Shown piece by piece: positions 23,801 to 37,700 of a stretch of 64,000 nucleotides of DNA. Position numbers and translations under genes: made by a program. Under the pieces are notes generated by a model. It was not told the origin of the DNA, searched no databases, and saw only the letters and a program-made list of their open reading frames with translations. The stretch comes from Rachycentron canadum (taxonomy: Eukaryota; Chordata; Actinopteri; Carangiformes; Rachycentridae). Each line of letters begins with the position of its first letter. Within the stretch, counting starts at the first letter, position 1. The stretch covers positions 4,614,214-4,678,213 of the forward strand of contig CM076659.1 in the NCBI GenBank assembly GCA_038496675.1, given 5' to 3'.

Positions 23801-26800
23801 TTTAACAACAGAAGAAAGTTAAATGACAGGATAAGTGAACAACAAGGGAACAAAATCTGGACTCTCTGGATCGATGGATGCCTCCCCTTATTCATTACAC
23901 CATAACACCAGTGATAATATTCGTTATCTAGCTCAGTAATAGCATATTGTAAATGTCATATGACAAATATAATATTACTTATGTCATTATATATATTACA
24001 TTATTAAATAATGAGTGATGTTACAGCTCAACTGGCTAGGAGCAATTTGGTTTGTTTACTTCTGCTTACATGCTTCTGTTGCTAATGCTAGTCGATTGTT
24101 GAATAGCCTACAGAGAGTGCCATGTTTGTGGTAGCTGCCGTTATTAATTTAGCATTATTAACTACACCATTGATTTTGCCTTTGAGTGTGATAAACAGTG
24201 GAGATTTCATCAGCCTGGCCTGTCTGTTTAATGGCTTGCAACCATAAATGTCTGCGTTTAGCTTCAAAGAGCATCTTTGATGATCGTATTCCAAAAAGAT
24301 GAAGGTCATCTTTTTTTTTTTTTTTTGCATGCCTATTCTGATGTCAAGAATCCCCCCCCCCACGCCCCACCCCTCATTCGACGGATCTTCTCTACTTGTT
24401 TCTGCTGTTTTTCTATCACCACAATGTGCTCGCTACTGAAGTGATGTGGCCGTGACTTCCACTCCAAATTGGTCTATTTGACAGGCATGTTAACATGTCA
24501 CCCAATCCTCAGGGTGCACATGTCTGTTCTCTTGCACAGTTACAGGTAACTGAAGATTTCAAAACAATTTCTCGGGGACCAAACTAAGTCCAGGAACTTA
24601 AATCCATTGAAAGTAAACTAGGACTGCTGCATGCTATTGTTCTCTGCATGTTAGGATAAAGCAGTCTTCCTCTGTGAGTTCATCCCTCCTGTTGAGCGCC
24701 TTTAAAGCAACAACTGGCCTCTGACACCTTTGCTGCACTCCCAATTCCCATATTAACCGCCAATAGGCAGTATTACATGTCAAGTTGAGGGATTGCTCTT
24801 TTGTGTGGATGCGTCAGGTTCTGTAGCTGCTCATCTGCTCTCCAGGATCATGCCAGGGTTATCCTGTGTGGTTGTCAAGTCCACTAATATTTTCATTTTT
24901 CCAATTTCTATTTAGTCAAAGGATGCTCGGTCTCTGGGAGCAGGCCAATAAGAGCCAACTGAGCCCAATCTAAAGAAGGCTGGTGGTGTGCAGCCAGTTA
25001 TAGACATCCTCTAAGCTCTACTTGTTATGCCCAGCTCATGTTGATGAAGTCATTATACAATGTGTGTTATTTGTCAGATAGAAACAGTCTTCACACAACA
25101 GCTGCATGTTTGCCCTGCCTGGGCTTGACTGGTTCTCGGGGGGGTTTCCTGGGAGGAAATACGTGATGTGATCCAGCCAGTTCCTCTTCAATTTGAGTAT
25201 TACACAAAAGCTGCCAGATGAGTGGGAATCCAATCACAGCTTCCCATGGCAAAATTGCCTAACTGCAGACAAGCCTGGATCTGGCTTTTGTGTATGTAAA
25301 GACCACAAGAGCCATGGAGAGACACAGAGGAGGCACCGGTGGCCTGTAGTTTATCTAACAAACATGTCCATGCTTCTTCAGGAGAGTGGATGTGCTACAA
25401 CAGCTAGCAGTCACGCCGTGTCTTTGTCCTATGTGTTCTTATTAACCATGATCTCCAGCCTTGTAACCTAGTCAGTACTTGAACATAATAATGCAGATGA
25501 GTGAGAGTGTGTGGGCTGTGCTATCCCTCACTACACGTAGATGCTAATAACTTTGTCAGTTCTCTATGTTTTTTCCTACATGCACAGTGTTTTTTTTTTT
25601 TTTCCTGTGGAGCTTAATGCCATAAGGTCAGGAGGAACACTCATTAGAAAGTACTCTGCTTCATACATTTTCTTCTAGCTGAAGCTATTACCCCTTTGTT
25701 ACTTTTAAACAGAGCCCATACAAGATGCCAACACAATGTTGAGGCAGAAATATTAATATTTTTTCCTTTTCTTCGTGCTTATCCAGCTTCTGCATTGGAG
25801 CTGGCACTAAAACCTCGAAGAAAAGGTTCATTAAAGCCCTTTTTGCTTTCAAATCTAAACAGCGACACAATCAGCAGAGTAGTAGCTACTCATTATTTCA
25901 TCTCAAGCTTAAAACTTATTTTTTACCATGTAGAGACACACTTGAAATCTAAATCTTCTCATTTTACTAATAAAACCATCCCGTGATGCCATCGACTGTT
26001 ACTGGAGGTTTTAAGTGTCTATGGGTGTTTTAAAGGGTAATAAAAAGAAACACAGGATAAAGAAACGCCCCGAAAATTAAAACATACATTTCAATGTACA
26101 TGTGTTAAAACAAAAAAGGTTTAGACTTTTTACTTGAAAATGCCACAATGGCCACTATGGGGTTATGGCAGATTTCCTCACTGCTGTATACAGCACAGGA
26201 GGACTGTAACAGCAGGAAATAAAAAACAGAAAAACTGATCCTGAGAGCGATACCATATGGCTGTGTGGGTGACATCAAACAGGGAGGAAGGCCTCAAAGC
26301 AGAGGTGCTGTTTGACATAACTTACAAAGTGGAATGAAGATCTGATCTGGACTTCGTCAGCTGCATCAAGAAAAATTGCAGTCTTTCGTCCGATGTGAGT
26401 TGCAGAGAGTGTCAAGAGCTATTTGTTTATCCTGAGACATTGGCAGAAAGTAAAATGCTTTTTAGTGGAGCCAGCAGATTAAAATTGCCATGAAAGTAGA
26501 GAAAACGGGAAAACATGATGCATAAATCACTAATGAATACAGACAGGAGAGCAGAATATTTGATGGGAACCTTTAACGTGTTAAACTCAGTTAAAAAGTA
26601 AATGCTGCAAACAACCACAGTAGACAGATGTTGGTCTTGTTACTAGGTTGTAAATAAATTCTTGTTCTCACAGAAAAACAGAGTGTTTGAAAGCAGTGAT
26701 GAAGATAAAATTGTCTGGTTTTGGTTTCCTCTGTGTTGCACTGACTGGCAGCAGCAGACCGATAGGAGGTGCCTGAAGGTGTTTGCACAGGAGATGGGAG

Positions 26801-28050
26801 GCTGATTAGATATTGTACATGTAAGAGGCTCGGGGTTTATAGGAGGCAAATTAACGAAAGGAGAGTTAAACCGGGGAGATTTGTGCAAATGAGTGTCACC
26901 CATGGAATCTTTCTTTTCTGATTACAAACAGCTGTGGAATAGTGGAGCTGGTCAAAAGGCCCAGTTATGGACTGTAACATTATCATGACACAACAGCTGG
27001 CTGTAACACGCACATCTCACATCTGAATATCTGGAGTTCATTTATAGTATATACTAAGTAAGTACCTGAAATAAAAATTCCAGTCCAGCACATACTGTGT
27101 AATCTGACACAGCTCTCTCTCTCTGAGGCCTAATTTCCTCTGATAATATTTATTCCTTATGTCCTTTTAGTCTTTTCCCTTTCTATGTTCATCCCTTTGA
27201 GCTTTCTATGACAACATTACTGCCCACGCTACCTGCCTCCTGTTTGATTTACATGTGAAAGCTTAATTGTAAATTAAGATATAGGGGCTATTAAACGTCA
27301 TTTGGAGGTTCTTTTCAATATAACCAAATGTGTTGCTGGAAGCCTCTTGATCAACCTTCATTTTATTCATGGATTTGTTACATCTTTGCTCCATGCAAAT
27401 ATAATCTGATTACCCATTTTGGGGTTGATGCGAGGTGCAACAAGGATCAAAACACATGCACAGGGAAGATCATCTAAATAAGGATTAAGGTTTGTTGTGG
27501 GAGGAAGAAGACTTCTAATTAGCCGAGCCATGCTAAAAGAGAAGACCAGGGTGCTGTCAAGCTCAGTCTCTACTTATAAAACTACATATAAAAAAAGACC
27601 ACAGACGTCAAAAGGCTTTTGGCTTGATGGAGCTAATAGGAACAAAACACTTCCCACTGTACTATATGACCTTAGAGTAGTAAGAGTTTAACAAAAAAAG
27701 CAAGATTTTGTCATCATCTACAGTCTAGCAGAGTCGAAACAGTGCGGCGGGGAAGGGGGTGGGGGTAATTCTCCCCACAGTCTCCCTGATTTGCATGATT
27801 TCACTGAGAAAGACTGCAATATATCTATATTAGTGTCAGTGTCCTTATGCATGTTTGCTGTGCTGCACCTAAGGGTAAAGCTAAATGCTAATAACCTACA
27901 GTGAAGGCCATTTAAAAACAAGAAGGGACCCACATAAGGCCTTTCAGGTTATTCACGCCAGAGACACAATTCAGTCAGACTGATCAGAGAGCTCCTAAGT
28001 GTGGTGTGTTTCTAAAATAGGCAGCGCTGTACTTTTCAAACACCACTCCA

Positions 28051-28082
28051 CAACAACAACAACAACAACAAAAAAAAAAAAA
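28051..28082. repeat. (CAA)7 followed by poly-A
   Basis: A simple repeat of CAA units grading into a run of A. Confidence 0.9.
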
Positions 28083-30229
28083 GCATTTCAAAAGATCCCC
28101 CCGAGTAACAATAAAATTGCTAAAGTGGGTCTAATTAGCATGGTTAGTAGAAGAAAGCTCTTTGCTCCACTCTTGAATATGAATCAAATGACTTCACTTG
28201 TTGGCAGATCAAATAAAAGCATTAAAAATCTTTTAAAAAATATCCAATGACTTGTTGGCTTTAGTGTGATAACTGTAAGCTAATATTGACAGAAAAATTA
28301 AACAAGCAGATGCGAGCGGCTGCAGATGGTTGCAAAAAGCCTTCAACAAAATTATTCTTTATTGTTGGACATGGAGACCTCTTGAAAACAATTCGCCCAA
28401 ATAAACTACAGTGTAGCAAAGTGCTTTTACTGGAGGGAAAATAACCTCTACGTGCAAGGTGCTGAGGTAGTCTGTGTCATGCATGATGGACGGTCATGCA
28501 GCACAGCTCCACAGACTAGTTTCCCAGCCTCCAAACTCTCCTCCAGCTTTCTACTGCCTGTCCCATGGTGTGTCCAGTCAATACAGTATCTGTTTTGGTC
28601 TAGCTGTCGCTTAGAAAATCAATGGCCTCTCCCTATTTCTAGCAACGTTTTCCACTGTGTCTCTTGTAAACTTCCTTAAACTTGACTGGAACCAAAGCAA
28701 CCAAAGCACAACCTCCCACGCAAGTGACAATCCACAAGAGATGGGTGACACTTTGTTAATGCGACAACTGTGTAACATGAGGCACAGAGTGCTGCTGTAA
28801 TTAATAATACTAATCCAACATCACTTTATATGTGCTCTTAGAAAAAGACAAACAAGGATAAGCAGGAGAGGAAAACACACTGTAGAAAGGGTATGATGTA
28901 TGAGCAGGCTCGCTAAGTGACTAATGCCAGGGGATAAGAGAGAGTATTCCCCCCCCCCCGTTGTTAATACTTTAATAAACAAGGACATCCACTATTTTCA
29001 AAATAATATATCCAGTCTAGGTACTAATTAATGTTCCTGATAAATACGCACCGTTAAAGATGTGTCAAGGGACTAATTAGATCAGTGGAAGTAGAGTCAC
29101 TAAGCATGTGCTGATATCACATGGGACTGTCGAGTAAAGAGGGAGAGCACCCACTCTGTCATGCGGTGGAGACCCAGCTGGCTCGGTCGTAAAGAAATCC
29201 TCTCTGCTCCATCAAGAGGAAACCAAGGGCTAATATAATACCTTGAGATTCATAAGTAACAACCAGTGGAAAAGCCAGACACAGATGAAATGTGATTCGT
29301 CTTTACGTGGCAAACGGCCACTTAAAACAGTATCTGAGCTATGAAGAGGAGCAGGGACAGGGCTTTTGAGGGAGTGAAGAAAAACATCGGGGTACTGTGC
29401 TGGGACACGCCAGCCCCCAGTAAGCCTGTCTTAACCACACCTAACCAGGTCCAGGTGGACTCTCACTTCAGTGCCAGATCCTCAGAAGTGGGTCAACTAA
29501 CACAAGAGAGGAAAAAAGCTCTCAAGGAGATACGTATTATGATGCAGACGAGCACGATGCAGTTGTGTTATAACACAGCAGTGGCAAATGGTGCTAAAAT
29601 GCATCTTAACACACTTCATAAAGCCATCTCTCCAGGATGAGCGTAACATGGAGGAATAAAGCCCACATTGACCCTGTGACCCCTGGAAGAACACTCCTAT
29701 ATTACCATTCTACATGCCTGTGTTTTGACCTTTTCAAATCCCTCTTTAAAGGTTGTGTGTTCCTGTGTCTGTGGGCTGCGAGGGCTCTGCTGGAGCAGCC
29801 GCTGGACTGAGCGCACCTTGCCTCTCCACAGAGTGACCTACAAAGCTATTGTATTAAAAGAACCATATTTATCACCGCTTGCCACACCACTCTGTTCTAC
29901 CTGCTGCACGAAGTACATAGCCCTTCCTCAAACTCGAGTGCTCCTCCACTTGGTACTTTGAAAAGCTTTTTAGGCATGATTGGTTCGAGGGATCTCTGAA
30001 AAGGAAGCCTATCGCTTGGCTGCTTTGTGAGGTGAAAATGGTATTCAGCAGCCACTTAAAGTTTAATCAGTCTCTGATATATCTGTGCTGGTCCATTGAA
30101 ACACAGGGCTGAGCTAATACAGGCTAAGGCTGCTCGCGCTTCACAATGAGGCTGTGTCAGTTTTTTTTTCTTCTTTTGAACTGCTAGTGTTCATCACGTT
30201 CGCATTTGGAAATTTTTGTCATGAACATA

Positions 30230-30558
30230 AATGCAGATGGTTAGCTCCGTCACCTCACAGCAAGAAGGTTTCGGGTTCTAACCCCAGGCCTGGGACCTTT
30301 CTGAGTGGAGTCTGCATGTTCTTACTGTGCCTGCGTGGGCTCCCTCTGGGTTCCCCAGCTCCAGCAACTCTAGATTGCCTATAGGTGTGTCTGTGAATGT
30401 GAGTGGTTGTTTATCTCTATATGTCAGCCCTGTGATAGACTGGGGACCTGTCCAGGATGCACTCTGCCATCACCCAATGTCAGTTGGGATTGGCTCCAAC
30501 CCCCCACCCCAGCGATCCTATAAAGACAAGCAGTACAGATAACGGATGGATGGATGGA
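30230..30558 (+). mobile_element. tRNA-derived fish SINE
   Basis: The element begins with a degenerate tRNA-like promoter: a TGGTTAGC-type A box near 30237 and a GGGTTCTAACCCC B-box match at 30273-30285. The body follows a pattern common in teleost genomes (TCTGCATGTTCTTACTGTGC, then a CTAGATTGCC block, a GATAGACTGGGGACCTGTCC block and GGGATTGGCTCC). It ends in a GATG/GGAT tandem tail at 30543-30558. Family name not assigned. It appears near full length and is mildly diverged. Confidence 0.8.
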
Positions 30559-31759
30559 ATCTGAATTTTTGATTGATTTCTTCCATTAAGACTGAAATTT
30601 TCTGTCGTGAACCTACACCTCTAAACCCGACAACCTGGATTCGAGAAATACTGACAGTGTGCTGACAGCGAGATTGTGAAACAAGCCAGCAGTAAGGCCT
30701 GAGGATAAAGGGTTAACCTGAGGCTCTAAACTAAGAGTATGACCTTTCAGCCTCCAGTCTTTTCATGTTTTCAGATTATGAATGAAGCTGTCAAGATGAC
30801 AGGCAACGAGGCTCTTTGAAACAATGGGGGCTTTACAGAAGTCTACGGAGCAGAGGCAACAATGAATAGTTAACCACGCACACGAGAAATATATATTTTT
30901 ACATGTACGTAGCTCCCTTCAAAACAAATAGGACCTTCCCTTTAAGCAAATAAAACAGTTAAGATATTTTTGGTTTTCAAGCTACAGAAGAGGCCACATC
31001 ATATCCATATCAGACTGATTTAGCAACAAAACAAAACAATTAGCTGGAAACACTCTGTAACCAAGAGTAAAGAAGCCCAAGGCAAACAGAGCCACAAGTT
31101 CCCCGTAATTCCTCCAATAATCTAATTAAGATACTTACTGGAACCATGGCAAGCTAATGAGAGGGCTATGACACATTTGTAGTCTAAAGACTCGCTCTCT
31201 TTATCTGTGTGCACTGGGAAAATGGAATTATTTCCAGAAATGCATCTGCGGTCTGATATCCTTTCTCTCCTGGAATGGTTTTGTTTTGCCTGCCCTATCT
31301 CATCTGCTCATCTCCACTCCAATCTTATTGTTAATTCTTCCAAGACGGGAACACAATGCAATTCCATTTTAATGATTAAAAATAGAGGTTTCTAGAAAAC
31401 TTAAGTAGGTTAAATAAACAGTGGAACTCCGACGGGCATAAAATGACTGCAGCACATCTCGGTATCAGATTTTTATAGCTCAGAGTAACGGTGGTGTGTT
31501 GTGATATGTCCCTCTCCGCAGGGATGTGGCTGTGGCTCTGTTCTGACATGCGGTGTATCAGTGTCCTACTGTCTTTTGCGACCTAAACATACAGTGGCAC
31601 ATGTCGACAATAGTGCACACACAGCGGTAACATGCCGTCCTATGCGCGTCCTTTCCTGTGTGCATCCTATCCTGTGTCCTGTGACCAAATCTTTAATTCA
31701 TGTGCTGTGACTGTGACTCGTCCTCGGCGTGTTTTGGCCGACGGCTGCCTGTCTGACAA

Positions 31760-31791
31760 GGGTGGAGGGGTGAGGGGTGAGGGGGGAGGGG
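31760..31791 (+). repeat. G-rich tract with G-quadruplex pattern
   Basis: Five G runs of three or more (GGG, GGGG, GGGG, GGGGGG, GGGG) separated by one- to three-base linkers on the plus strand. This satisfies the usual four-run quadruplex pattern. Confidence 0.75.
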
Positions 31792-34700
31792 TGTTGATAT
31801 GGAGGTGTAAGATGGTTTGGTTGGGGTTAGGTGCATTTTGAAAAAGGAGGCAGATGGCAGCATGTGCGAATTTCAAATAGACTTCACTTCCTGCTTTGCG
31901 GTGACTGCGGGTCGGCAGGGTCAACAGACAGCTTTGCGATTGTAGCCCATGCTGCGCACACAGGAAGAGAGTGGGTCATTCTTTTATCACCAAGACATAT
32001 TGAAAAAGCAGCTGAGAAAAGATCACAGCAGCACAGAGGGAACGCAGACCCAGAGGTATATCTCTCCTGCTTTCACTTACCCAGATAAGGCGCTGAGCCT
32101 GACAGCACTTTCATTTCTGCCACTTGCTTATTTCATTTGATTGAGCTTTAATGGGTTTTGGTGGATAACATCCCTTTGTTTTTCACTGTATTTTTCCTAA
32201 TTGAGATTCAGTATGACATGCCGAAGTCCTTTTGTTTTTGTTGCACCAGCCTACTGCAAAATGAAACTGAGCTTTTTGTGAACACGAGGGCAACCAGCAG
32301 GAAGGAATTTAGTTTCTCATTCATCTTTAAAACTAGAAACACAATTTCTCACCTCTTCCTCTGTGCTGCTCAGCAGAGATTGAAAAATCCCTGCTTTCCT
32401 TAGAATATTCACTTTGAAGAAGTAAAACACCTATAAAACACGCAAAATTGACAAAGACATGGGTGAGGTTGTATTTGTAAACCCAAAAGGAAATGGATGA
32501 AAGTAACGTCTCAATATATAGTGTGGGGGCTGTGTGTGTAATGTTAACAATGAGGGAGAAAGAAACTTGACTATGTCCTGAATATAAAAATGCATTACAG
32601 CTGAAGCAGTATAAATTGTCACTGCCTTGAATGATAGCACAAATTTACATTTTTTTTTCTTATTGAAATTCATCTTTCCTCAATGGTATGCTATAATTGG
32701 CACAGTTTAGTAATCTGTATGAATATGAATGAACAATACTACCATAGGATATACTATATTTCAAATCAGCAGGCACATCTATCTTTCAGCACGCCCCAAT
32801 TAAATTTGACATTCTGTATGAGGCAGCTTTGAGCAGTCAGTGGTGTGTGTTTATGAATATGTATTTTTTTTTTACGGTGTCAATTAAACATTGGATAAAT
32901 GTCCATGATATGCTTTTCATGAGCTTAAGTGTAGTCAAACTAATTCTAATTAGCTGGTTTATATGAGAAGCTCAGATGAAGTGCAAAGAGCTGTGGATGT
33001 CCCATCGGCTATGAGCCCATATGTGAGACTGTGTGTGTTTTGTAGGAATAATAAATCGTCTCACATGTTTTACACTTCAGAGTTGTTCAGCCTTGGTGCT
33101 TAGTGGATTGACTTGCCAACATTCCCGAGGAAAAAAAAACAAAAAAAACAAAAAACTGACATCTGTAAGGCATTTCCAAAGTTGATGGTTGATATGCTTT
33201 GGACAGTGTCATTAAAACATCCCAGGTTATGGCCTGTTATAAAAATGCCCAGCTATCCAGGTGTCAGGAGACATTTACTGGACTCCAGCAGGCTTTGTAA
33301 AGGAAAAGAGGATTTGGAAGTTTCACGAAGAGACAAGAAAAGGTGTATGAAAACCTCTCCACCTAAAACTGCAGGAAAGCTTCCAGGGTGAGGATTAAGG
33401 TTCAAATTCCATCTGCGTGACAGACAGACGAGTACTTAGCAGACAATTATAATCCGTTAAAAGCTAATAAAAGCGTCATCATGCTGTTTTAGGATGAGGT
33501 TTGCCAGGCGGGGACCGATGCTGGCGCTCTGCCCTGATTGGTTGTCAGCTGATGGGAAGTAGACATCCTATCTACAGCCCCAGTCCCCAACATAACCTCA
33601 GGCTTAGGGGGTCAGGAGTCAGACCTACAATCGCATCAATCACACATCCAGTGTGAACACTACATGGGTTAATTTGGGAACTAATTTATCTGGGAAGGGC
33701 TTCTGCCTCATATCAGTTTATATGCCTCATGGATGTTACACAGGTCTTTATTGCTCTGTTGAGGAGAGAGAAACTCCCATGTGCCTGCTTCTGCGACTCG
33801 CTGCAGCAATGGAACCACTTTTTGATGTTTCTCTTCAATCTGAGAAGAAATACTAATAGGCTGAGCATCCAGCTCTGATATGAAGAGTGCTGAGAAATAA
33901 AACTCAAACTGTCAGTGGCAGTCTGAATTTAGGTTCGTGCTACTGCAGGACAACCTACCAGGACAACCTTAGGTGTCACCGCTTTCATCTACTTGAGCAC
34001 AAGAACGTCACTCGTTAAAGATGCCAGACATTCAAACCGAAAACTCTGCATCCCTTCAGGGAAACATCTGTGTGATCCCCATCTCTCCAGCGCCACCCCG
34101 CCCCACCCAGCATCCTGGGTTACAAGGTTAATTGGCATCTATGACAGTCTAATCACACGCAATGGAGACGTCAGATGATATGAACTGATTTACTGATATA
34201 CAGCAAGCTGTGTGTGTTGTAATATCCTGCTCTTTGTATAATTTGACTAAGCAGTTGTAGTTCAAATTTCTGTCTCTGTAATTGCAAAGAGAATAGCAAA
34301 AATACAGAAAAAACGGGCACACTGCGGATGAATTGGGAACAAACCTACAGAACCCCCATAACCATGAATAATGCTGAAAGGTAAACGGAAATGAGACATT
34401 TTTATCACTATTCTCCAGTAAAGGGTGTAGGGAAAGGGCTACAGTGAGTCAAAGGTTCAGAATGCATTCAGAACATGCCAAATGCAAGTTCATTTTTTAT
34501 CAGCGTTTGTCTGAAACTCTATAAACCTGTCACAAATGTTATGCCTTTATCTCTACTGTTTGGATATACATATGAGCCCAGAGCAAGAAAATATTTATTC
34601 TCTTGCTAGTAGTGGATAATAGGTTGTACCCTTGAGCCAATGGGCTTGCAGGAGGAGCACAAAGACACACACAGCGAGATGAATCAATACTGATGTTAAT

Positions 34701-37700
34701 ATGAGCTGGATGCAGTGAGTCAACCTGGGTCCAGACTCGGTGACCTGTCACATTCAGACACAAAGCAGTGACTCTAAAGATTAAGGCTCTGCCTCTGTTG
34801 TCGGCCTCTAAGTGAAATGTTTAAGTTGTCCTTTAGATCCCTCCTGTATACTATGGCCGTGAGCACAGTCCTTAGAAGTGGATTGTGGGGAAACCTGATG
34901 TAAATATGTGCAGCTGGTGGCTCATGTGGTTTTGCTCATTCTGTGCAGCTCGCACGGTACAGTATGGATTTCTATGAAAATAACCTTTTTAAACTCAGTT
35001 TGAAAGTTAACCTCTCGAAAAGTGCATTCACCATCTGAAACACATTTAAACAAGTGCTCTCTATATGAACTCTTGTAAGTGCTCTTCAACAAAATGAAGT
35101 GACTGAAATGGTGCAGGGTGTCACCGCACAAGATAATTACAACCCATGTGTGGTTTCTGGATGTAGCAGTTAATCCTGTGTGATGGGTCTGACTAAATCT
35201 GGACCACTTGACGACTGATTGACGTTCTCTACACTGAATCTGCCACGATTTACAAATACTGTGGAGTGCAAAACAAGAATGCAGCAATGGGAAACAATAA
35301 ACATCTTTCTTCATGGAAACCGAATCAATGGTCCCTCCGGTTGGTTAAAGCAACTGTGCCAATTTAAAAATAACAAATAAAGACACAGAGGCTTCAGGGA
35401 CCCAAAGCTTTTACTGTAAACTGTAGCAGCCGGCAGGGATATCACAGTGCTGATAGATACTTCCAAATAAGATATGAGACACGGGTTCTCTTGTGTGTTA
35501 CCTCATAACCTTTCAATTATATATCCTCATAACATTTCAACTTTTATTGTCAGATATGATGCCGATAAATGTCACATAAACTGCACAGGACATAATGGCT
35601 GCAGTCGCTCAGGCTCTACTGAGAACACACAACATCCCAACAAGATGAGAGGCTGCCGGAGCACATTCTGACTCCTACTGTTACATGTATTCTTACGATC
35701 CGCAGTTCACATCCATATTTTTTAATTACTACAGCCCTGTTTCTCTGAATATGAATTATGCACGGGTCAAACGCTATCTGGTTCACACTAGCTTGACTCC
35801 TTCAATGGTCGTTTTCCATCAGATTCCAGTCTGGGATAGTCAGTTCTGCAGAGGAACTCTAATGAGTAAGACACACTTCCATCCAGGCTATTCCATCCAC
35901 TTTGAGCTTTTGAAATTACATTAACCTTTTTAAACACGGTTTTCAGAGGATTTTGAAGATGGCTAAGTATTGCATCACTAATTGACTGCTTAGTAGAGGA
36001 AATGTGGTGGAAAATGACAAGATTATTAGATACAGAGTGAGAATGTAATGGAGTGCCAAAGAAAGGCCTCTCTGTTAACACCTTCAAAAATGCCAACAAA
36101 TAATAGGAACACAGCACTGCAATGCTGACTGGAAGCCAAACTTTGCCAACATATGTTCACACACCTTCAGACAATGGCGAAGTCATAAACGCACACCCAC
36201 ACTAGGTAAGTCACATTTTGCATGAAAATGTGATAAAGATGACTATCTCAGAGGTGCAGCTAAATCCAGACTCACACAGGTCGTTTATATAGCCTCTACC
36301 ATAAACATGTTAAATTCAATAAAAGCTTGATACTATTTTAATAAGAGGAAAGGCTTGCAGCTTAAATAACTTTGTTTTTCTTCCACAGAGCCCCCCATAT
36401 CACATTTCTCAATTTCAAGCTTTTTCTAATATCCCCCCATCCCCTGAAGGAACACTTGTATGTTTCAGTCAGTGTTCAGTAGACTGCATGGGTTCATTCC
36501 TCTAACTCTTACCACATGTGCACTGACTGGGGCCGCACTGCACACCAGATAAAGCCTCTGAAAAACACAGCCACGCTTATCTCCCCTCCCATTCAAGTCT
36601 CCCAATTATTCCTAAATAAAAGATCAATCCAAAAAGTATTTCTGACATGCTGTACGACTGGCTTGACACAACACACTGCCACAGCTTTAAAGCAAAATCT
36701 AAATCAATTTAGATGAAGTATTGATAAGGATTGGGGTTGTGGGGGGTTGACTGATAGACACAGGGCATAAGAAAGTATCGCAGTAGATGATGAAGCAGAG
36801 ATGTTTTTTTAAATTTCTGGCACAAAGGAATCTATGAAAGTCTGCTGTGCCGCTTGACTGCAGTCAGACAGACAGAGAGATCAAAACATTGGTATATAAA
36901 TTCTTCATGAAGAAATTAATTGTTTGTGTCTATGGGATCTGGTGGAGCAAGACTGCCACACTTCCATTCCTATACTTTCCTATCCATTCCTATTATTATT
37001 TACTATAAAATCAATAACTTCTGATCATTTTATTTTAATTAAATTCAGACATTTCCTCTCACATAATATCACTGAGGCCACTCAAACGTTAACCAATAAA
37101 ACAACAAGGATTGAGCGTAAGTACAACTGCTCACAGCTTCAGCCTTATTGCTTTACATGGTACACTGCACAAAGGGGCAATGCTTATTACACAGTGCAAA
37201 CACTGCTGCATGTGTAGATTGGCTTGAACGTATAAAGATGCACTAATTCTGAAATGGGCCATGAAATACAGAGGACTGTAGGTTATTGTTGGTCACAGAG
37301 AGAAGCTAATCAGCTCACCAAATGAATGATGAGGAGTGCTGAATTGAAGACTCCCCCTTGCTCTCCCCATTATCTGGAGACGTGCAGAGAGGCTGCCTGG
37401 TGTGAACACACAGACTTCATGCCCGTGCAGTGGGCATCGGCTCACGCTGGGCATCCCGCGCACATCAGATAATTGGTAGAGCACCACCATGTGAAGCAGT
37501 GCGCCGAGGGGACGGCGTGCAGAGAAAAACACACAATTTCAGCAGATGGCTTGTCTGATGAACAAACAGCATGCGGACAGAGATGAAGAGGTGGAAAGAA
37601 TCGAGAGCATCCTCAAAATATAGGGAAAGCGGGTAGAGTCAGAGGGAGGAAGCACAAATGTGTTTTTCTGTGTGTGCAGTCGTGTGTCTGCGCACATCCT

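Larger units (their letters stand above)
16370..30229 (-). other. macrod2: macrod2 large intron, first part
   Basis: Upstream of the macrodomain exon on the minus strand. I found no sequence matching the remaining macrodomain motifs (NAAN, the glycine-rich GGGGVDG loop, STGIYGFP) in either orientation by eye. It contains a (GT)n at 19372-19404, a 22-base poly-A at 19742-19763, a probable SINE relic near 20750-20865, and several AT-rich unique blocks such as 20030-20190. No gene supported. Confidence 0.55.
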
